A stretch of DNA of 64,000 nt, from positions 62,001-126,000 of the forward strand of contig NZ_SDLR01000001.1 in assembly GCF_004522215.1 (NCBI RefSeq). Direction: 5' to 3'. The notes below the pieces were generated by a model. The model was not told where the DNA came from. It did not search any database and was given only the letters and a program-made list of their open reading frames with translations. The position numbers and the translations under genes are program-made. Source of the DNA: Ammoniphilus sp. YIM 78166 (GTDB lineage Bacteria; Bacillota; Bacilli; Aneurinibacillales; RAOX-1). Of the stretch, positions 1-8,236 are shown piece after piece (position 1 is the first letter of the stretch; the number at the start of each line of letters is the position of its first letter).

Positions 1-1092
1 GCCCGTAAGCTTGTTCTAAAAGAAGAACCTTTATCCACTTTGTCAAGACCGACCGTTCTAGGTCATGCTTCAGATGTACCTATCACTGACCAAGGGTATA
101 TGAAGATTGAGGGTCTAGACGATTTGGCTCTTGTTTATACGGGTGGGCATGGAGCAAAAGGCATTTGGGGAAAAGAGGATTTTATTCCGATGACTTCTTA
201 TGTCGATCGAGTGGGAAATATTCAAGGACGAATGTTTGATGCTTTTCTATTCCTCCCTTATCCGGGTCTCATGAATACAAAAAAAGAATGGGAGGGTTAT
301 TTGGACGATCTGTTTAAGAAGGGACAACAGCTGGACGCCTTAAACGAGGCAAGCAAAATGGTGTCGGAAAAGGAGTCTACACTAGGATATAAGCCGAAGG
401 TCGTTCTTACACTGCCTTACCCAGATTCTAAACAAGAGCAATTCGGGCAACTAGATGATTCAGAAGTTCCTTTAAACTTTTCTCATACCTCCGTATCTCC
501 CGAGGCTTCGGTGAAAGATCGTGCGGCTGCAGTTAAGTGGTATTACCAGGAATTAATGAGAAGTTGGGAAGAGACCTCGTTTTCCCATTTGGAATTAGTA
601 GGAATTTACTGGTTCCAAGAGACGATGGATGATCGGATTCCATACGAGAAAGAGCTTGTGCAGCTAGTTGCTAATCTAGTACACGAGGACGGACATAAGT
701 TGATGTGGATTCCTTATTTCGGCTCTCACGGTTACGAGCATTGGTCCACGTATGGGTTTGACTATGTGTTTCTTCAACCCAACTTTTATGTCAAGGATAC
801 GCCACCAGCGAAGCGGATGGAGAATATTGCACGTATAGCTGAAAAAAACCATCTTGGAATTGAGCTGGAGATGGACGACAATATTTTATTGAATCGCTAC
901 TATTATGACTTGTTTTATGAGCAGCTTAATAAAGGGGCAGAGTTTAATCTTCACACGCACGCAAGTAACGCCTATTACTTGGGAGGGTCAAAAGTTCTCG
1001 TTCAAGCCTCCAAGAGCAGTCAGCCGCTAGCTAGACAAATCTATGATGATATGTACCGTTGGATTAACGGAACCTACCAACCAAAACCGTAG
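1..1092 (+). CDS. DUF4855 domain-containing protein (5' end outside the window)
   Basis: The reading frame is open from base 1, so the N-terminus lies upstream; the TTG at 40 is internal. The visible 363 residues match the DUF4855 pattern: LVYTGGHG, then a (K/G)EDFIPMTSYVD segment, DAFLFLPYPG, and a later WIPYF-GSHGYEHWSTYGFD block. The fold is likely a glycosidase-like barrel, and DUF4855 proteins of Bacillales are usually exported and often joined to SLH or carbohydrate-binding domains; any such part would be upstream and is not visible. No signal peptide can be judged. A strong terminator follows 70 bases after the stop. The family assignment is by recognition of the motifs; the activity is unknown. 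Confidence 0.75.
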   Translation, partial: ARKLVLKEEPLSTLSRPTVLGHASDVPITDQGYMKIEGLDDLALVYTGGHGAKGIWGKEDFIPMTSYVDRVGNIQGRMFDAFLFLPYPGLMNTKKEWEGYLDDLFKKGQQLDALNEASKMVSEKESTLGYKPKVVLTLPYPDSKQEQFGQLDDSEVPLNFSHTSVSPEASVKDRAAAVKWYYQELMRSWEETSFSHLELVGIYWFQETMDDRIPYEKELVQLVANLVHEDGHKLMWIPYFGSHGYEHWSTYGFDYVFLQPNFYVKDTPPAKRMENIARIAEKNHLGIELEMDDNILLNRYYYDLFYEQLNKGAEFNLHTHASNAYYLGGSKVLVQASKSSQPLARQIYDDMYRWINGTYQPKP

Positions 1093-1160
1093 AATAAGGA
1101 AGTAAAGAAGCAATGGTCACTAGTCCAGGGTTAGAAGTTGAAAACTACGAAAACAACAGT

Positions 1161-1190
1161 AGAGGGGCTCTCTGGGGAGCCCCTCTTTTT
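1161..1190 (+). terminator. Rho-independent terminator of the DUF4855 gene
   Basis: A perfect 10-bp stem (AGAGGGGCTC with GAGCCCCTCT, 6-base loop) is followed by a T run. Confidence 0.9.
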
Positions 1191-1231
1191 CGTATTCCTT
1201 CATTAAAACAGAGCGTAAAAAGGGTGATTTG

Positions 1232-1429
1232 TTAATCTCTGCCTTTTCTGATTTGTAGTTTTAGGTCTTCGAGAGTATGCTGTATGGTGTCAAGCTCTTC
1301 TTGATATTCTAATATTCTCTCATCCTCAGCGGGCTTAGTTTTAGTTCCTAACTCACTAAGCATTTGTTTTACATCATACTCTCTTTCCTGAGCAAGTGAC
1401 AATAGGTATTGCAAGCTCTTCATCCTCAT
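1232..1429 (-). CDS. Small coiled-coil hypothetical protein
   Basis: A 65-residue protein starting MRMKSLQYLL is predicted. This start was chosen because GGGAGG lies 9 bases before it; a longer frame begins with TTG at 1495, but it has no good ribosome site and would contain a TATAAT element that looks like the promoter -10. The product is hydrophilic, rich in Glu/Lys/Leu, and mostly helical, with heptad-like leucines near the C-terminus. No family was recognised. It is divergent from the small gene at 1643. Confidence 0.55.
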   Translation of the reverse strand: MRMKSLQYLLSLAQEREYDVKQMLSELGTKTKPAEDERILEYQEELDTIQHTLEDLKLQIRKGRD

Positions 1430-1642
1430 AGGAATCATCCTCCCATCACGTGAAAATGGTTGTATAGGTTCATTATACCCTTCCCAATTCGTCAAAGGAA
1501 ATGTATATTTGCAGAAAACATGGTCTGATTTTAAAAGTTGGCTCTAGCCTTTAAAATTCTGCGATTTCCTAAGCATAAAGACGCATTCGGGAGAATAAAG
1601 TTAATCGTGAAATGGAATTTGAACACCATGGAGGTTTTAGGA

Positions 1643-1816
1643 ATGGATTTAAGGGTAATAGATCTGCAATATCGGCTGGAACAAACTCAACGTCATTTAA
1701 AAGGAAACAGTTATTTAAGTCAGATCTATAAGGATGATATTGCAGAAATTGAGAAAATACTGATAGAAATTGAAGCGATGATGAGATACCAGCCAAATAA
1801 GCCTTACTTAATGTGA
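1643..1816 (+). CDS. Small helical hypothetical protein (57 aa)
   Basis: The ATG at 1643 is preceded by GGAGG at 8-base spacing, which favours it over the upstream TTG at 1538. The product (MDLRVIDLQYRLEQTQ...) is short, charged, and probably forms one or two amphipathic helices. No family was recognised. It sits alone, divergent from the gene at 1232-1429, and ends in a hairpin terminator it shares with the haemoglobin gene. Confidence 0.5.
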   Translation: MDLRVIDLQYRLEQTQRHLKGNSYLSQIYKDDIAEIEKILIEIEAMMRYQPNKPYLM

Positions 1817-1823
1817 TACGTAA

Positions 1824-1850
1824 AAAGGTAGCCGGAGAGGCTACCTTTTA
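1824..1850. terminator. Bidirectional terminator between convergent genes
   Basis: AAAGGTAGCC and GGCTACCTTT form a 10-bp stem. A and T runs flank both sides, so it can end transcription of the 57-aa gene and of the haemoglobin gene on the minus strand, whose stop codon lies inside the stem. Confidence 0.85.
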
Positions 1851-2239
1851 TTCGTGTCAGGACTATTAACCATCTGAAAAGCGACTTGTGTCAAGCGAAT
1901 GAAAATGGTTTCGCGCAAGTTGGATTCTATGTTGATTTCCTCCATCGCGGCTTCCATGCAGTTTAACCACGCTTTTGCCCGTTGAGGTGTGACTTCAAAT
2001 CGAAGATGTCTTGCTCTCATTGCAGGAGGACCATAGATATCGCTATAAGCCGTGGGCCCACCAAGAAATTGAGTTAAAAAGAGGGTTTGTTTGTTTTTGA
2101 TTTCCTCGATCCCTTCTGGAAACAAGGGACTAAGATCGGGATCCTGTATGACCTTAGTGTAAAAGGCTTCGACCAATCTTTTAATGGTCTCTACTCCGCC
2201 CAACTCATGGAAGGGTGTTTGAAATGAGGATTGAGACAT
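1841..2239 (-). CDS. Truncated haemoglobin (group II, YjbI/TrHbO type)
   Basis: A 132-residue 2-on-2 globin, a normal family length. Visible landmarks are the N-terminal FHELGGVETIKRLVEAFY block, PDLSPLFPEG, the QTLFLTQFLGGP segment, and AMRARHLRFEVTPQRAKAWL, which contains the proximal histidine of the F helix. Such proteins bind O2 and NO through haem in the cytosol. ATG at 2239 was chosen over the GTG at 2248 because AGGCGG is 8 bases upstream of it. The promoter has a perfect Fnr-type palindrome at about -41.5, so induction by low oxygen is likely. It is not next to yjbH/spxA-type genes here. Confidence 0.9.
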   Translation of the reverse strand: MSQSSFQTPFHELGGVETIKRLVEAFYTKVIQDPDLSPLFPEGIEEIKNKQTLFLTQFLGGPTAYSDIYGPPAMRARHLRFEVTPQRAKAWLNCMEAAMEEINIESNLRETIFIRLTQVAFQMVNSPDTNKR

Positions 2240-2275
2240 GTTGTTCACCGCCTGTGCTTAAATTCACATGAGTTG

Positions 2276-2318
2276 AGTATAGTAAAAAACAGTCAAACAT
2301 GATGTGATTAAGCTCACA
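2276..2318 (-). promoter_or_regulatory. Fnr-type regulated promoter of the truncated haemoglobin gene
   Basis: On the minus strand TGTGA-N6-TCACA (2303-2318) is a perfect Fnr/Crp palindrome. A TATACT -10 element lies at 2276-2281. A start 7 bases beyond it puts the palindrome centre at about -41.5, the class II activator position. The -35 is poor, as expected for an activated promoter. The site overlaps the stop codon of the upstream acetyltransferase. Confidence 0.7.
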
Positions 2319-2766
2319 TCAGCCTTTTTTGCATGAGGATGGTAGGAGCATAAGGGGGAGTGGGAAGAGGGATAAAGCCGAAGCGACGGTAGAGTTCATA
2401 AGCTTCAGTGTTAACTTTATCTACATAAAATTGCATGGTTGTAAAATTCCTTTCGATAGCATACTGTTCTAGAGTGTGGAGATAGTGAGAAGCGATTCCT
2501 TTTCCTTGGTATTGTTCTGAGAGTACACAGAGTTCTAGAAATAAGATCGGTTTTTTTTCCGTCCAGCTAAGAAATCCAATTCTCTTTCCTCTTGTTGTTG
2601 TAAGCATCACTACCCTTGAATATCCGTTCATAATCTCCAAAATTCGCTTGTCACTTAACCCTTGTGCGGAAGGATAATGACCAAGGTTTCGTTTGATTAA
2701 GCGGAGCAAGAATTTATTGTCTTTTTTAGGAATGCGATCCCGAAACTTAAACCGATAGGTCAACAT
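2314..2766 (-). CDS. GNAT family N-acetyltransferase
   Basis: A 150-residue GNAT protein that transfers acetyl from acetyl-CoA to an unknown amine. The fold markers are the beta4 strand ILFLELCVLSEQYQGKGIASHYL, which contains the Q-x-x-G-x-G/A pyrophosphate loop (QGKGIA), and the C-terminal YELYRRFGF motif. ATG at 2766 is preferred over the GTG two codons earlier because of AAAGGGG spacing. It lies directly upstream of the haemoglobin gene on the same strand; the haemoglobin promoter overlaps its stop codon. Confidence 0.85.
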   Translation of the reverse strand: MLTYRFKFRDRIPKKDNKFLLRLIKRNLGHYPSAQGLSDKRILEIMNGYSRVVMLTTTRGKRIGFLSWTEKKPILFLELCVLSEQYQGKGIASHYLHTLEQYAIERNFTTMQFYVDKVNTEAYELYRRFGFIPLPTPPYAPTILMQKRLM

Positions 2767-2868
2767 AGTCACCCCTTTGTCACATCACAACCCTAATATT
2801 TTATGTTTTGTTTACGTGTAGGGTGCGAGTGGGGAGGGACGACGTACGGATTGATGCCATTTACCCTC

Positions 2869-2910
2869 GTAAAAAAAGGCTGAACCACGTTAACAGCGTG
2901 GTTCAGCCTT
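2869..2910 (-). terminator. Terminator of tatA
   Basis: A 14-bp stem (AAGGCTGAACCACG with CGTGGTTCAGCCTT) is followed on the minus strand by seven Ts. Confidence 0.9.
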
Positions 2911-2919
2911 CTCTTATTA

Positions 2920-3105
2920 TTACTTTATCAGCTTAGGCTCTTCTTTCTTGTCTTCATCATCCATAATTCCCTTTGTGGAATCCTTGAATTCCTTTAACGT
3001 ACGTCCAACGGCACGTCCTAATTCCGGCAGCTTGCTCGGACCGAAAATGACCAATGCAATAATAAGGATGAGTATTAACCCTGGTACGCCGATGTTCGAA
3101 AACAT
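2920..3105 (-). CDS. tatA: Twin-arginine translocase subunit TatA/TatE
   Basis: This 61-residue protein has the full TatA layout: a short extracellular N-terminus, one membrane helix (residues 6-20, [16 protein letters not shown]), the hinge [21 protein letters not shown] with its amphipathic helix, and an acidic/lysine tail. TatA oligomerises to form the export path for folded Tat substrates with TatC. No tatC is adjacent, so this is a stand-alone copy. AAAGG lies upstream of the ATG. The strong terminator just downstream makes it monocistronic. Confidence 0.92.
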   Translation of the reverse strand: MFSNIGVPGLILILIIALVIFGPSKLPELGRAVGRTLKEFKDSTKGIMDDEDKKEEPKLIK

Positions 3106-3247
3106 ATCATCATACCTTTCGATGAGAAATTTAACATTCTTAGTTTAGCTCAAAAACCTATTCTTAACAATGTATCTTTTTTCTATAGTTTTGAAAAGAA
3201 TGTGACAGAAAAAACTATGAAAATATGAGACAAAGCTTGGGAGTCAT

Positions 3248-3266
3248 GGTATAGTATAAATATACC
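3248..3266. promoter_or_regulatory. Operator-like inverted repeat between tatA and the next gene
   Basis: GGTATA and TATACC are separated by 7 bases, 27 bases before the start codon at 3293. The repeat overlaps the TATAGT/TATAAA sequences that would serve as the -10 region, so a bound protein would block that promoter. The regulator is unknown. Confidence 0.35.
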
Positions 3267-3292
3267 AATTTTTGAGAGTTCAAAGGGGGGTA

Positions 3293-4231
3293 ATGACACC
3301 ATTGGCTAAACACATTTATACACCCATCAGCTTAATTAAGAAAGTATTTAGATTAGGGGAGAGGTCTCTTTCCCGTGATGAGATTTCCCAGAGGTTGTTA
3401 AGCGCTTCTGACGTGCAAGGTGAATGGGCAGAGCAAACGATACAATCTGCATTGGATCAACCATCCACACCTTTTCGAGAAGGGAATTCTCGCGCCATAA
3501 TTGAATATGTACAAGAAACGCAGGCTCTCTCGCAGAATGTTTGGCGTATCTTTCAGGAAGCTGGAGGTCCGTTGACGGAAGAGCAGATCCTTCGCAAGCT
3601 GAGAAGCTTTAATCTTATTTCCTGGAGCTTTAATTTTGAACGCTTAGGTTTACAAGGCGACCACCGTTTTTCTCAGCTATCCGATCACCGTTGGATACTA
3701 AGCGAGTGGGAAATAGCAAATGATGAGATCCTTGCTTTTATTGAGAGCAAGGAGACGAAGGAAATCCTGAATAAAGACGTTCCTTATGTTATGCAGATGA
3801 GAATGGGAATGACGAAGAAAAAGTGTATCTTTCTTCCTGAACTCGATGATCGATTTGAGATCCTAGGGGACAGAATTACGTTACGACAAGACTTCCAGCC
3901 TGTCATAGAGGAAAACGCTGAACAAAGTGTTGTTCTTGACAGTTTATTGGATGATAATCATACATCATATATGGAGGTGGCGGCAGCCATGAATCAAGAA
4001 ACTTTAGAGTTGGTACAAGAGACTGGAGAAAAAACGGTGGTAGACCAGGTAGTTGAAGATTTAATGGGTGCACTTATCAAGTTAGAAAAGCGTTCTACGG
4101 AGATGAAAGAGGAGGTTCTTTCTCATTTCACAGCTAACAATTTAGATGCCATCAAGTCTTTGCTATCGGAAAAGGAAAAAAATGAAAAAGTATTAGAAAA
4201 GATTAAAGATATTGTGGACGAGCTGTCTTAA
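3293..4231 (+). CDS. Hypothetical protein with winged-helix-like N-terminus and coiled-coil C-terminus
   Basis: 312 residues. ATG at 3293 was chosen because a purine-rich AAAGGGGGG tract precedes it. Two helix-rich segments near residues 10-70 and 85-150 (WRIFQEAGGPLTEEQILRK...) look like tandem winged-helix domains of the type found in RNA polymerase delta and HARE-HTH proteins; this is an inference from pattern only. The last 80 residues are acidic and lysine-rich and should form a coiled coil. No enzyme motif is seen. The 84-aa gene follows 20 bases later and is probably co-transcribed. Confidence 0.6.
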   Translation: MTPLAKHIYTPISLIKKVFRLGERSLSRDEISQRLLSASDVQGEWAEQTIQSALDQPSTPFREGNSRAIIEYVQETQALSQNVWRIFQEAGGPLTEEQILRKLRSFNLISWSFNFERLGLQGDHRFSQLSDHRWILSEWEIANDEILAFIESKETKEILNKDVPYVMQMRMGMTKKKCIFLPELDDRFEILGDRITLRQDFQPVIEENAEQSVVLDSLLDDNHTSYMEVAAAMNQETLELVQETGEKTVVDQVVEDLMGALIKLEKRSTEMKEEVLSHFTANNLDAIKSLLSEKEKNEKVLEKIKDIVDELS

Positions 4232-4251
4232 AACTGGAGGAATAGAAGCCC

Positions 4252-4506
4252 GTGGATACGGACGTTTTCCTTGCTAAGCGGTTTGATCGGCTCCGTCAGA
4301 TCATTAAGCTTAGAAATGACAAAGTTCAAGGCTTGGACAAGCAGGTCATTGAGATGTTTGAAGTAGGTAATATAGAAGGAATCGAGACTCTCATGCACAA
4401 CAAGCAGAACATCCTGGAGACTAACCACCGCTTAGCACTATTTATCGAGAAGTGGGAGAGTCAATCTTCTAATTGGCTTAAGGAACAGCTGTATACTTCG
4501 ATATAG
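4252..4506 (+). CDS. Small hypothetical helical protein
   Basis: An 84-residue product with a GTG start and GGAGG 11 bases upstream. It is charged and probably all-helical (RLRQIIKLRNDKVQGLDKQVIEMF). It sits between the 312-aa hypothetical gene and the flavoprotein gene with gaps of about 20 bases on each side, which suggests one operon of three genes. No family was recognised. Confidence 0.55.
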   Translation: MDTDVFLAKRFDRLRQIIKLRNDKVQGLDKQVIEMFEVGNIEGIETLMHNKQNILETNHRLALFIEKWESQSSNWLKEQLYTSI

Positions 4507-4529
4507 AAAAGGGATTAGGAGTGTGTGCG

Positions 4530-5501
4530 ATGGGTGGAAACAGGATTTGCGAGATGTTGGGCATTGAGTATCCTATTATTCAGGGCGGTCTCGCCTATGT
4601 GGGGAATGGAACCTTAGCTGCAGCAGTGTCAAATGGTGGAGGACTTGGAGTAGTGGGATCGGCCGGTCGATCTGTTGAAGATTTTCGTCGTCAAATTCAG
4701 ATTGCAGCAGAAGCAACAGATAAACCTTTTGGGGTGAATCTTCCCATTAGTGAGCATTCGGATAATACAGGCTATGTACAAGCCATCCTAGATCATAAGG
4801 AGCATATCGCTGCTGTGAGCATATCAGCAGGTAATCCTAAGCCATACATACCGATTTTTAAGGAAGCGGGCCTTACTGTCATGGTGCTAACCTCCACGGT
4901 TACTCACTCCCTCAAGGCGGAGCAAGCTGGAGCGGACCTTGTGGTCTGTGAGGGATTTGAAGCAGGAGGCCATAATGGACCGGCTGAGATGACGCTGTTT
5001 TCCCTCATTCCTCAGGTAAGTAAAGCTGTCCGAATTCCTGTAATTGCAGCGGGGGGAATCGCTGACGGAAGAGGGATTCTCGCTGCCATGGTTTTAGGAG
5101 CAGAAGGGGTTCAGTTAGGGACACGATTTGTGGCAACCCTAGAGTGTCAAGCTCACGAGGCGTATAAGCAAGCACTAGTGAATTCACATGACGATGCTAC
5201 CGTTGTGATGGAGAGGAGCATTGGCCGCGTAACCCGTGTACTAAAAGGAGCATTTGTAGACCAAATACTTTCACTGGAGAAGACAAGCCCATCCATTGAA
5301 GAGATGCTTCCTTATATTCGAGGGGTGAATAACCGAGTGGCTGCGATAGAAGGAAACTTAGAAGACGGGTGGCTGAATTGTGGGCAGGGCGTAGGTCTGA
5401 TACAATCCATTGAGAGTGCCACAGATATAGTCAAGACACTGGTTGCTGAAGTGGATGCTCTTCATTCCGGATTTTCCGTCCAGTGGCCTAAATTAAGTTA
5501 G
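4530..5501 (+). CDS. Nitronate monooxygenase / FabK-like FMN enzyme
   Basis: 323 residues with the FMN-binding TIM-barrel signatures of the 2-nitropropane dioxygenase/FabK family: YPIIQGGLAYVGNGTLAAAV at the N-terminus, the GGLGVVGS loop, EGFEAGGHNGP, IAAGGIADGRG and GAEGVQLGTRF (phosphate-binding). Members either oxidise nitronates or reduce enoyl-ACP in fatty acid synthesis; FabK and NMO cannot be told apart with confidence from the motifs here. No fab genes are adjacent, so the neighbourhood does not decide. ATG at 4530 is favoured over GTG at 4521 by AGGAG at 8-base spacing. It ends an apparent three-gene operon. Confidence 0.85.
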   Translation: MGGNRICEMLGIEYPIIQGGLAYVGNGTLAAAVSNGGGLGVVGSAGRSVEDFRRQIQIAAEATDKPFGVNLPISEHSDNTGYVQAILDHKEHIAAVSISAGNPKPYIPIFKEAGLTVMVLTSTVTHSLKAEQAGADLVVCEGFEAGGHNGPAEMTLFSLIPQVSKAVRIPVIAAGGIADGRGILAAMVLGAEGVQLGTRFVATLECQAHEAYKQALVNSHDDATVVMERSIGRVTRVLKGAFVDQILSLEKTSPSIEEMLPYIRGVNNRVAAIEGNLEDGWLNCGQGVGLIQSIESATDIVKTLVAEVDALHSGFSVQWPKLS

Positions 5502-5518
5502 CACAGAGAGTGGTGTGG

Positions 5519-5562
5519 GGTCTTATCTTTTGGTTTGGCAAAACGAAAAGATAAGACCTTTT
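5519..5562 (+). terminator. Terminator after the FMN enzyme gene
   Basis: GGTCTTATCTTTT pairs fully with AAAAGATAAGACC (13 bp), followed by TTTT. Confidence 0.88.
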
Positions 5563-5730
5563 CAATGATCAAAAAAATGTATGCGATTACAAAAAATAGG
5601 AAGAGGAATTTGTAGTCGTGAATCAAAATATTCATACTATATAGCGTGAGGAGTGTCGGAAAGTAAGGCTCACTCCCTTATTTGCTATGAAGAAATGGGA
5701 AACCTTGTGAAAATGAAAGGAGCTAACCGC

Positions 5731-6030
5731 ATGTCTAGACTTTCAAAAGAGCAAATCACTTTCAATATGCCTAAAATTCCAGGTTGGAAGCTGAATCAAA
5801 ATGAAATTGAAAGAACGTTCGAATTCGAAGGTTTTAAGGAAGCCATTTCTTTTATCAATCAAGTAGCGGAGCATGCAGAGGAATTGAACCATCATCCGGA
5901 TATTGTTTTACGGCATAATAAAGTATCTCTACTCTTGACTACTCAGGATGTTGGGGGATTAACAGGAAGAGATTTTGCTCTTGCACAACGAATTAATAAG
6001 CTGCTTCCTAGTAAAGGAAAAGCGGTTTAA
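5731..6030 (+). CDS. Pterin-4a-carbinolamine dehydratase family protein
   Basis: 99 residues, the usual PCD/DCoH length. The core signature is intact: FKEAISFINQVAEHAEELNHHPDI followed by V..LLTTQDVGGLTGRDFALAQRIN. The EELNHHP histidines and the downstream aspartate are the catalytic triad that dehydrates 4a-hydroxy-tetrahydropterin. No aromatic amino acid hydroxylase lies nearby, so the physiological substrate here is unclear. ATG at 5731 has AAAGGAG at 8 bases; the upstream GTG at 5653 lacks support. Confidence 0.88.
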   Translation: MSRLSKEQITFNMPKIPGWKLNQNEIERTFEFEGFKEAISFINQVAEHAEELNHHPDIVLRHNKVSLLLTTQDVGGLTGRDFALAQRINKLLPSKGKAV

Positions 6031-6180
6031 TAATCCAGGAACGGACCTCGATCAATATGGAGATCAGGTCCAATTGTTTTGGATTGAAAAATCAGACATT
6101 TTTATTGAGTGTATTTTCCTCTTCTTAAAAGGTGATGAATTTGCTAGAATAGATATAAATCAAAAGTTGGAGGGTATACA

Positions 6181-6696
6181 ATGCCTGGGATTCAAGTAAG
6201 AGAACTTTGTGAAGAATCTTATCACCGTCTTAAGAAGGCGGCTTTGGACATTGAGAATTTCCTCAATTCAACCACATTGCAGGATCTAGTGAACAGAAGC
6301 GGGAGTCAAGAAGAATATGGCTTGTATTACAAAGCCTATTTGTCTGATTTAAGAAGCTTATTAGTACATTGTGAAAAGGTTTATGAAAATATTGCCGTGT
6401 GCTTGCGCAGATCTGAGTTCAATAAGGAATTTGCTGAGGAAGCTTTGTATCATCTTTATCATACTTGCGTAAATCTCTTCTACTACCCTAAGGGGGAAGT
6501 ATACGAAGAGGACGGGCGCCATAGCTATACGGGTCGAGATGCCATCATTTTCCGTAAAGAAGTAACACCAGAGCTAAGAGAACTTACGTTATCTTTATCT
6601 AAGACTTTTGAATACCTTCGTGATGAGTTACAGTATTATGAAACAGATTATATCACCATGAAAAAAATGAACAGCCAAAAGAAAGCAACCATGTAG
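6181..6696 (+). CDS. ypuI: YpuI family protein (DUF3907)
   Basis: 171 residues resembling B. subtilis YpuI: N-terminal VRELCEESYHRLKKAALDIENFLN, a central LYYKAYLSDLRSLLVHCEKVYENIAVCLRR segment, and a GEVYEEDGRHSYTGRDAIIFR block. It is cytoplasmic, mostly helical and of unknown function. GGAGG is 7 bases before the ATG. It stands alone here, away from the scpB/dacB neighbourhood of B. subtilis. Its terminator overlaps the stop codon. Confidence 0.75.
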   Translation: MPGIQVRELCEESYHRLKKAALDIENFLNSTTLQDLVNRSGSQEEYGLYYKAYLSDLRSLLVHCEKVYENIAVCLRRSEFNKEFAEEALYHLYHTCVNLFYYPKGEVYEEDGRHSYTGRDAIIFRKEVTPELRELTLSLSKTFEYLRDELQYYETDYITMKKMNSQKKATM

Positions 6697-6713
6697 GTTG
6701 CTTTCTTTTTTTG
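6677..6713 (+). terminator. Terminator overlapping the ypuI stop codon
   Basis: GAAAGCAACC/GGTTGCTTTC stem with loop ATGTA and a run of seven Ts. The stop codon TAG sits at the loop. Confidence 0.9.
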
Positions 6714-6721
6714 TGGAATTT

Positions 6722-8122
6722 TTAGCTAAACCGATCCTGGAAAGGGCCGAACCTAAATCGGGATAAGAAACGTTGTCCCCACTTCTCCGTGGTCGGAGTT
6801 TGTTCTACGTGTGGTTTATTTGGTTGGGCTGGTGTTGTAACCATTTCAAGAGCACGGGCAATGTTGATCATCCCATGGCCATAATGGGGATCCCAGCCTT
6901 TAGGTCCTACATCCTGAGATGAGGTGCGTATGATCTTTCTAACTTCTTCTACACTAAGATCAGGGCTCACGGAAAGAATCAGCCCAGCAAGTCCAGCCAC
7001 ATGAGGACAGGCCATGGAGGTACCGGAGAGAGCCGCATACTCGTTGTTTAGGTAAGTGCTAGGAATATCGACTCCTGGGGCAGCTACTTCCACATAATTG
7101 CCATAGTTTGAGAAGTTCGCTCTATTCGCCCTTGAGTCAACGGCTGACACACTAATGACCTCTGGATAGGCTGCGGGATAACTGGATTGATTGGTATTGT
7201 CATTGCCAGAGGCCGCGACGAGAACGACTCCCTTATTGTAGGCATAGCGTACAGCTTCCTGCAGCATGGCGGAGTGATGATAATTTCCTACACTTAAGTT
7301 AATCACATTGGCACCATGATCAGTTGCCCACTGAATACCCTTGGCAATGTCAAAAGAGGAACCTGTGCCTTCCGGTGTCATCGCTTTAATTGGCATGATT
7401 TTGCTATGCCAGTTCACACCCGCAATTCCTACCGTATTATTGGTTCTCGCTGCAATGATCCCTGCGACGTGGGTTCCATGTCCATTGTCATCCTGGGCAT
7501 TACTGTCACCACTCAATACGTTAAAGCCCTTTACAAGCTTGTCTTGAAAATCCTGGTGATTGAGATCCACTCCGGTATCGACTACAGCAATGACGATATC
7601 TTCTCGACCTGGGGTAATTTCCCAAGCCTGTTCTGCTTTAATTAACGGCAGATTCCATTGGTATCGGGTGTATAAAGGATCATTTGGCAATTTATTAGGC
7701 AACAGTAAAAAGTTAGGCTCTACAAAGTCGACGATATCCCGTCTGGCTTGGAAATAACGCATGAGTTCTTCCGTGCTTTTTGTAGAGGACTTAAAGATAT
7801 GATAAGGGTCCCAATTTCGTTTTTGCTTACCGTCGATATCGCCTAGAATCTGTTTGATTTGCTGATCTGACGGGTGCTGCTTAAATTTGACGGTAACTTC
7901 TCGTTGCACGGCATGACTCTTGTCGTGCGCGTTATGGTGAATCGTCAGGATATGTGGACTGTGATTTAAGGTTTCTACCGTTTGGTGTACTTGGCCAATG
8001 TAGTTGATTCTCTGAATGTCGGGTCCCTCTTGTGGAGTAGGAGGTACATCCAAAAAAGGAGTTACGGCTAAAGCAAATAAGAAAGCAACAAGGGAGAAGG
8101 ACAAGAAGTAGCGGATCCACAT
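6722..8122 (-). CDS. Secreted subtilisin-like serine protease (S8)
   Basis: 466 residues. An N-terminal hydrophobic segment (about residues 3-22) is a signal peptide or anchor. Residues 60-145 form a pro-region (VQREVTVKFKQHPSDQQIKQ..., ending near FVEPNFLLLPNKLPNDPLY). The catalytic domain has Asp182 (AVVDTGVD), His215 (NGHGTHVAG), oxyanion Asn307 (AASGNDN) and Ser369 (GTSMACPHVAG). A short C-terminal proline-rich tail ends FRFGPFQDRFS. ATG at 8122 is 8 bases after GAGG and fits better than the ATG three codons upstream. It is probably an extracellular or cell-wall protease. Confidence 0.93.
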   Translation of the reverse strand: MWIRYFLSFSLVAFLFALAVTPFLDVPPTPQEGPDIQRINYIGQVHQTVETLNHSPHILTIHHNAHDKSHAVQREVTVKFKQHPSDQQIKQILGDIDGKQKRNWDPYHIFKSSTKSTEELMRYFQARRDIVDFVEPNFLLLPNKLPNDPLYTRYQWNLPLIKAEQAWEITPGREDIVIAVVDTGVDLNHQDFQDKLVKGFNVLSGDSNAQDDNGHGTHVAGIIAARTNNTVGIAGVNWHSKIMPIKAMTPEGTGSSFDIAKGIQWATDHGANVINLSVGNYHHSAMLQEAVRYAYNKGVVLVAASGNDNTNQSSYPAAYPEVISVSAVDSRANRANFSNYGNYVEVAAPGVDIPSTYLNNEYAALSGTSMACPHVAGLAGLILSVSPDLSVEEVRKIIRTSSQDVGPKGWDPHYGHGMINIARALEMVTTPAQPNKPHVEQTPTTEKWGQRFLSRFRFGPFQDRFS

Positions 8123-8202
8123 AGCATTCACCTCAAGATTTTAGTTCTTAAGGATATCATGGGTATTTTGTGAGGGAATCATGATGGTGGATAATTCCAT
8201 TG

Positions 8203-8236
8203 AAAAAAGCCTTGAACCCAAAAGCAGTTCAAGGCT
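8203..8236 (-). terminator. Terminator of the metallophosphoesterase gene
   Basis: On the minus strand AGCCTTGAAC pairs with GTTCAAGGCT and is followed by TTTTTT. Confidence 0.85.

Noticed and set aside
7316-7757. Plus-strand frames inside the subtilase gene
   Set aside because: They are shadows of a clear minus-strand coding sequence.
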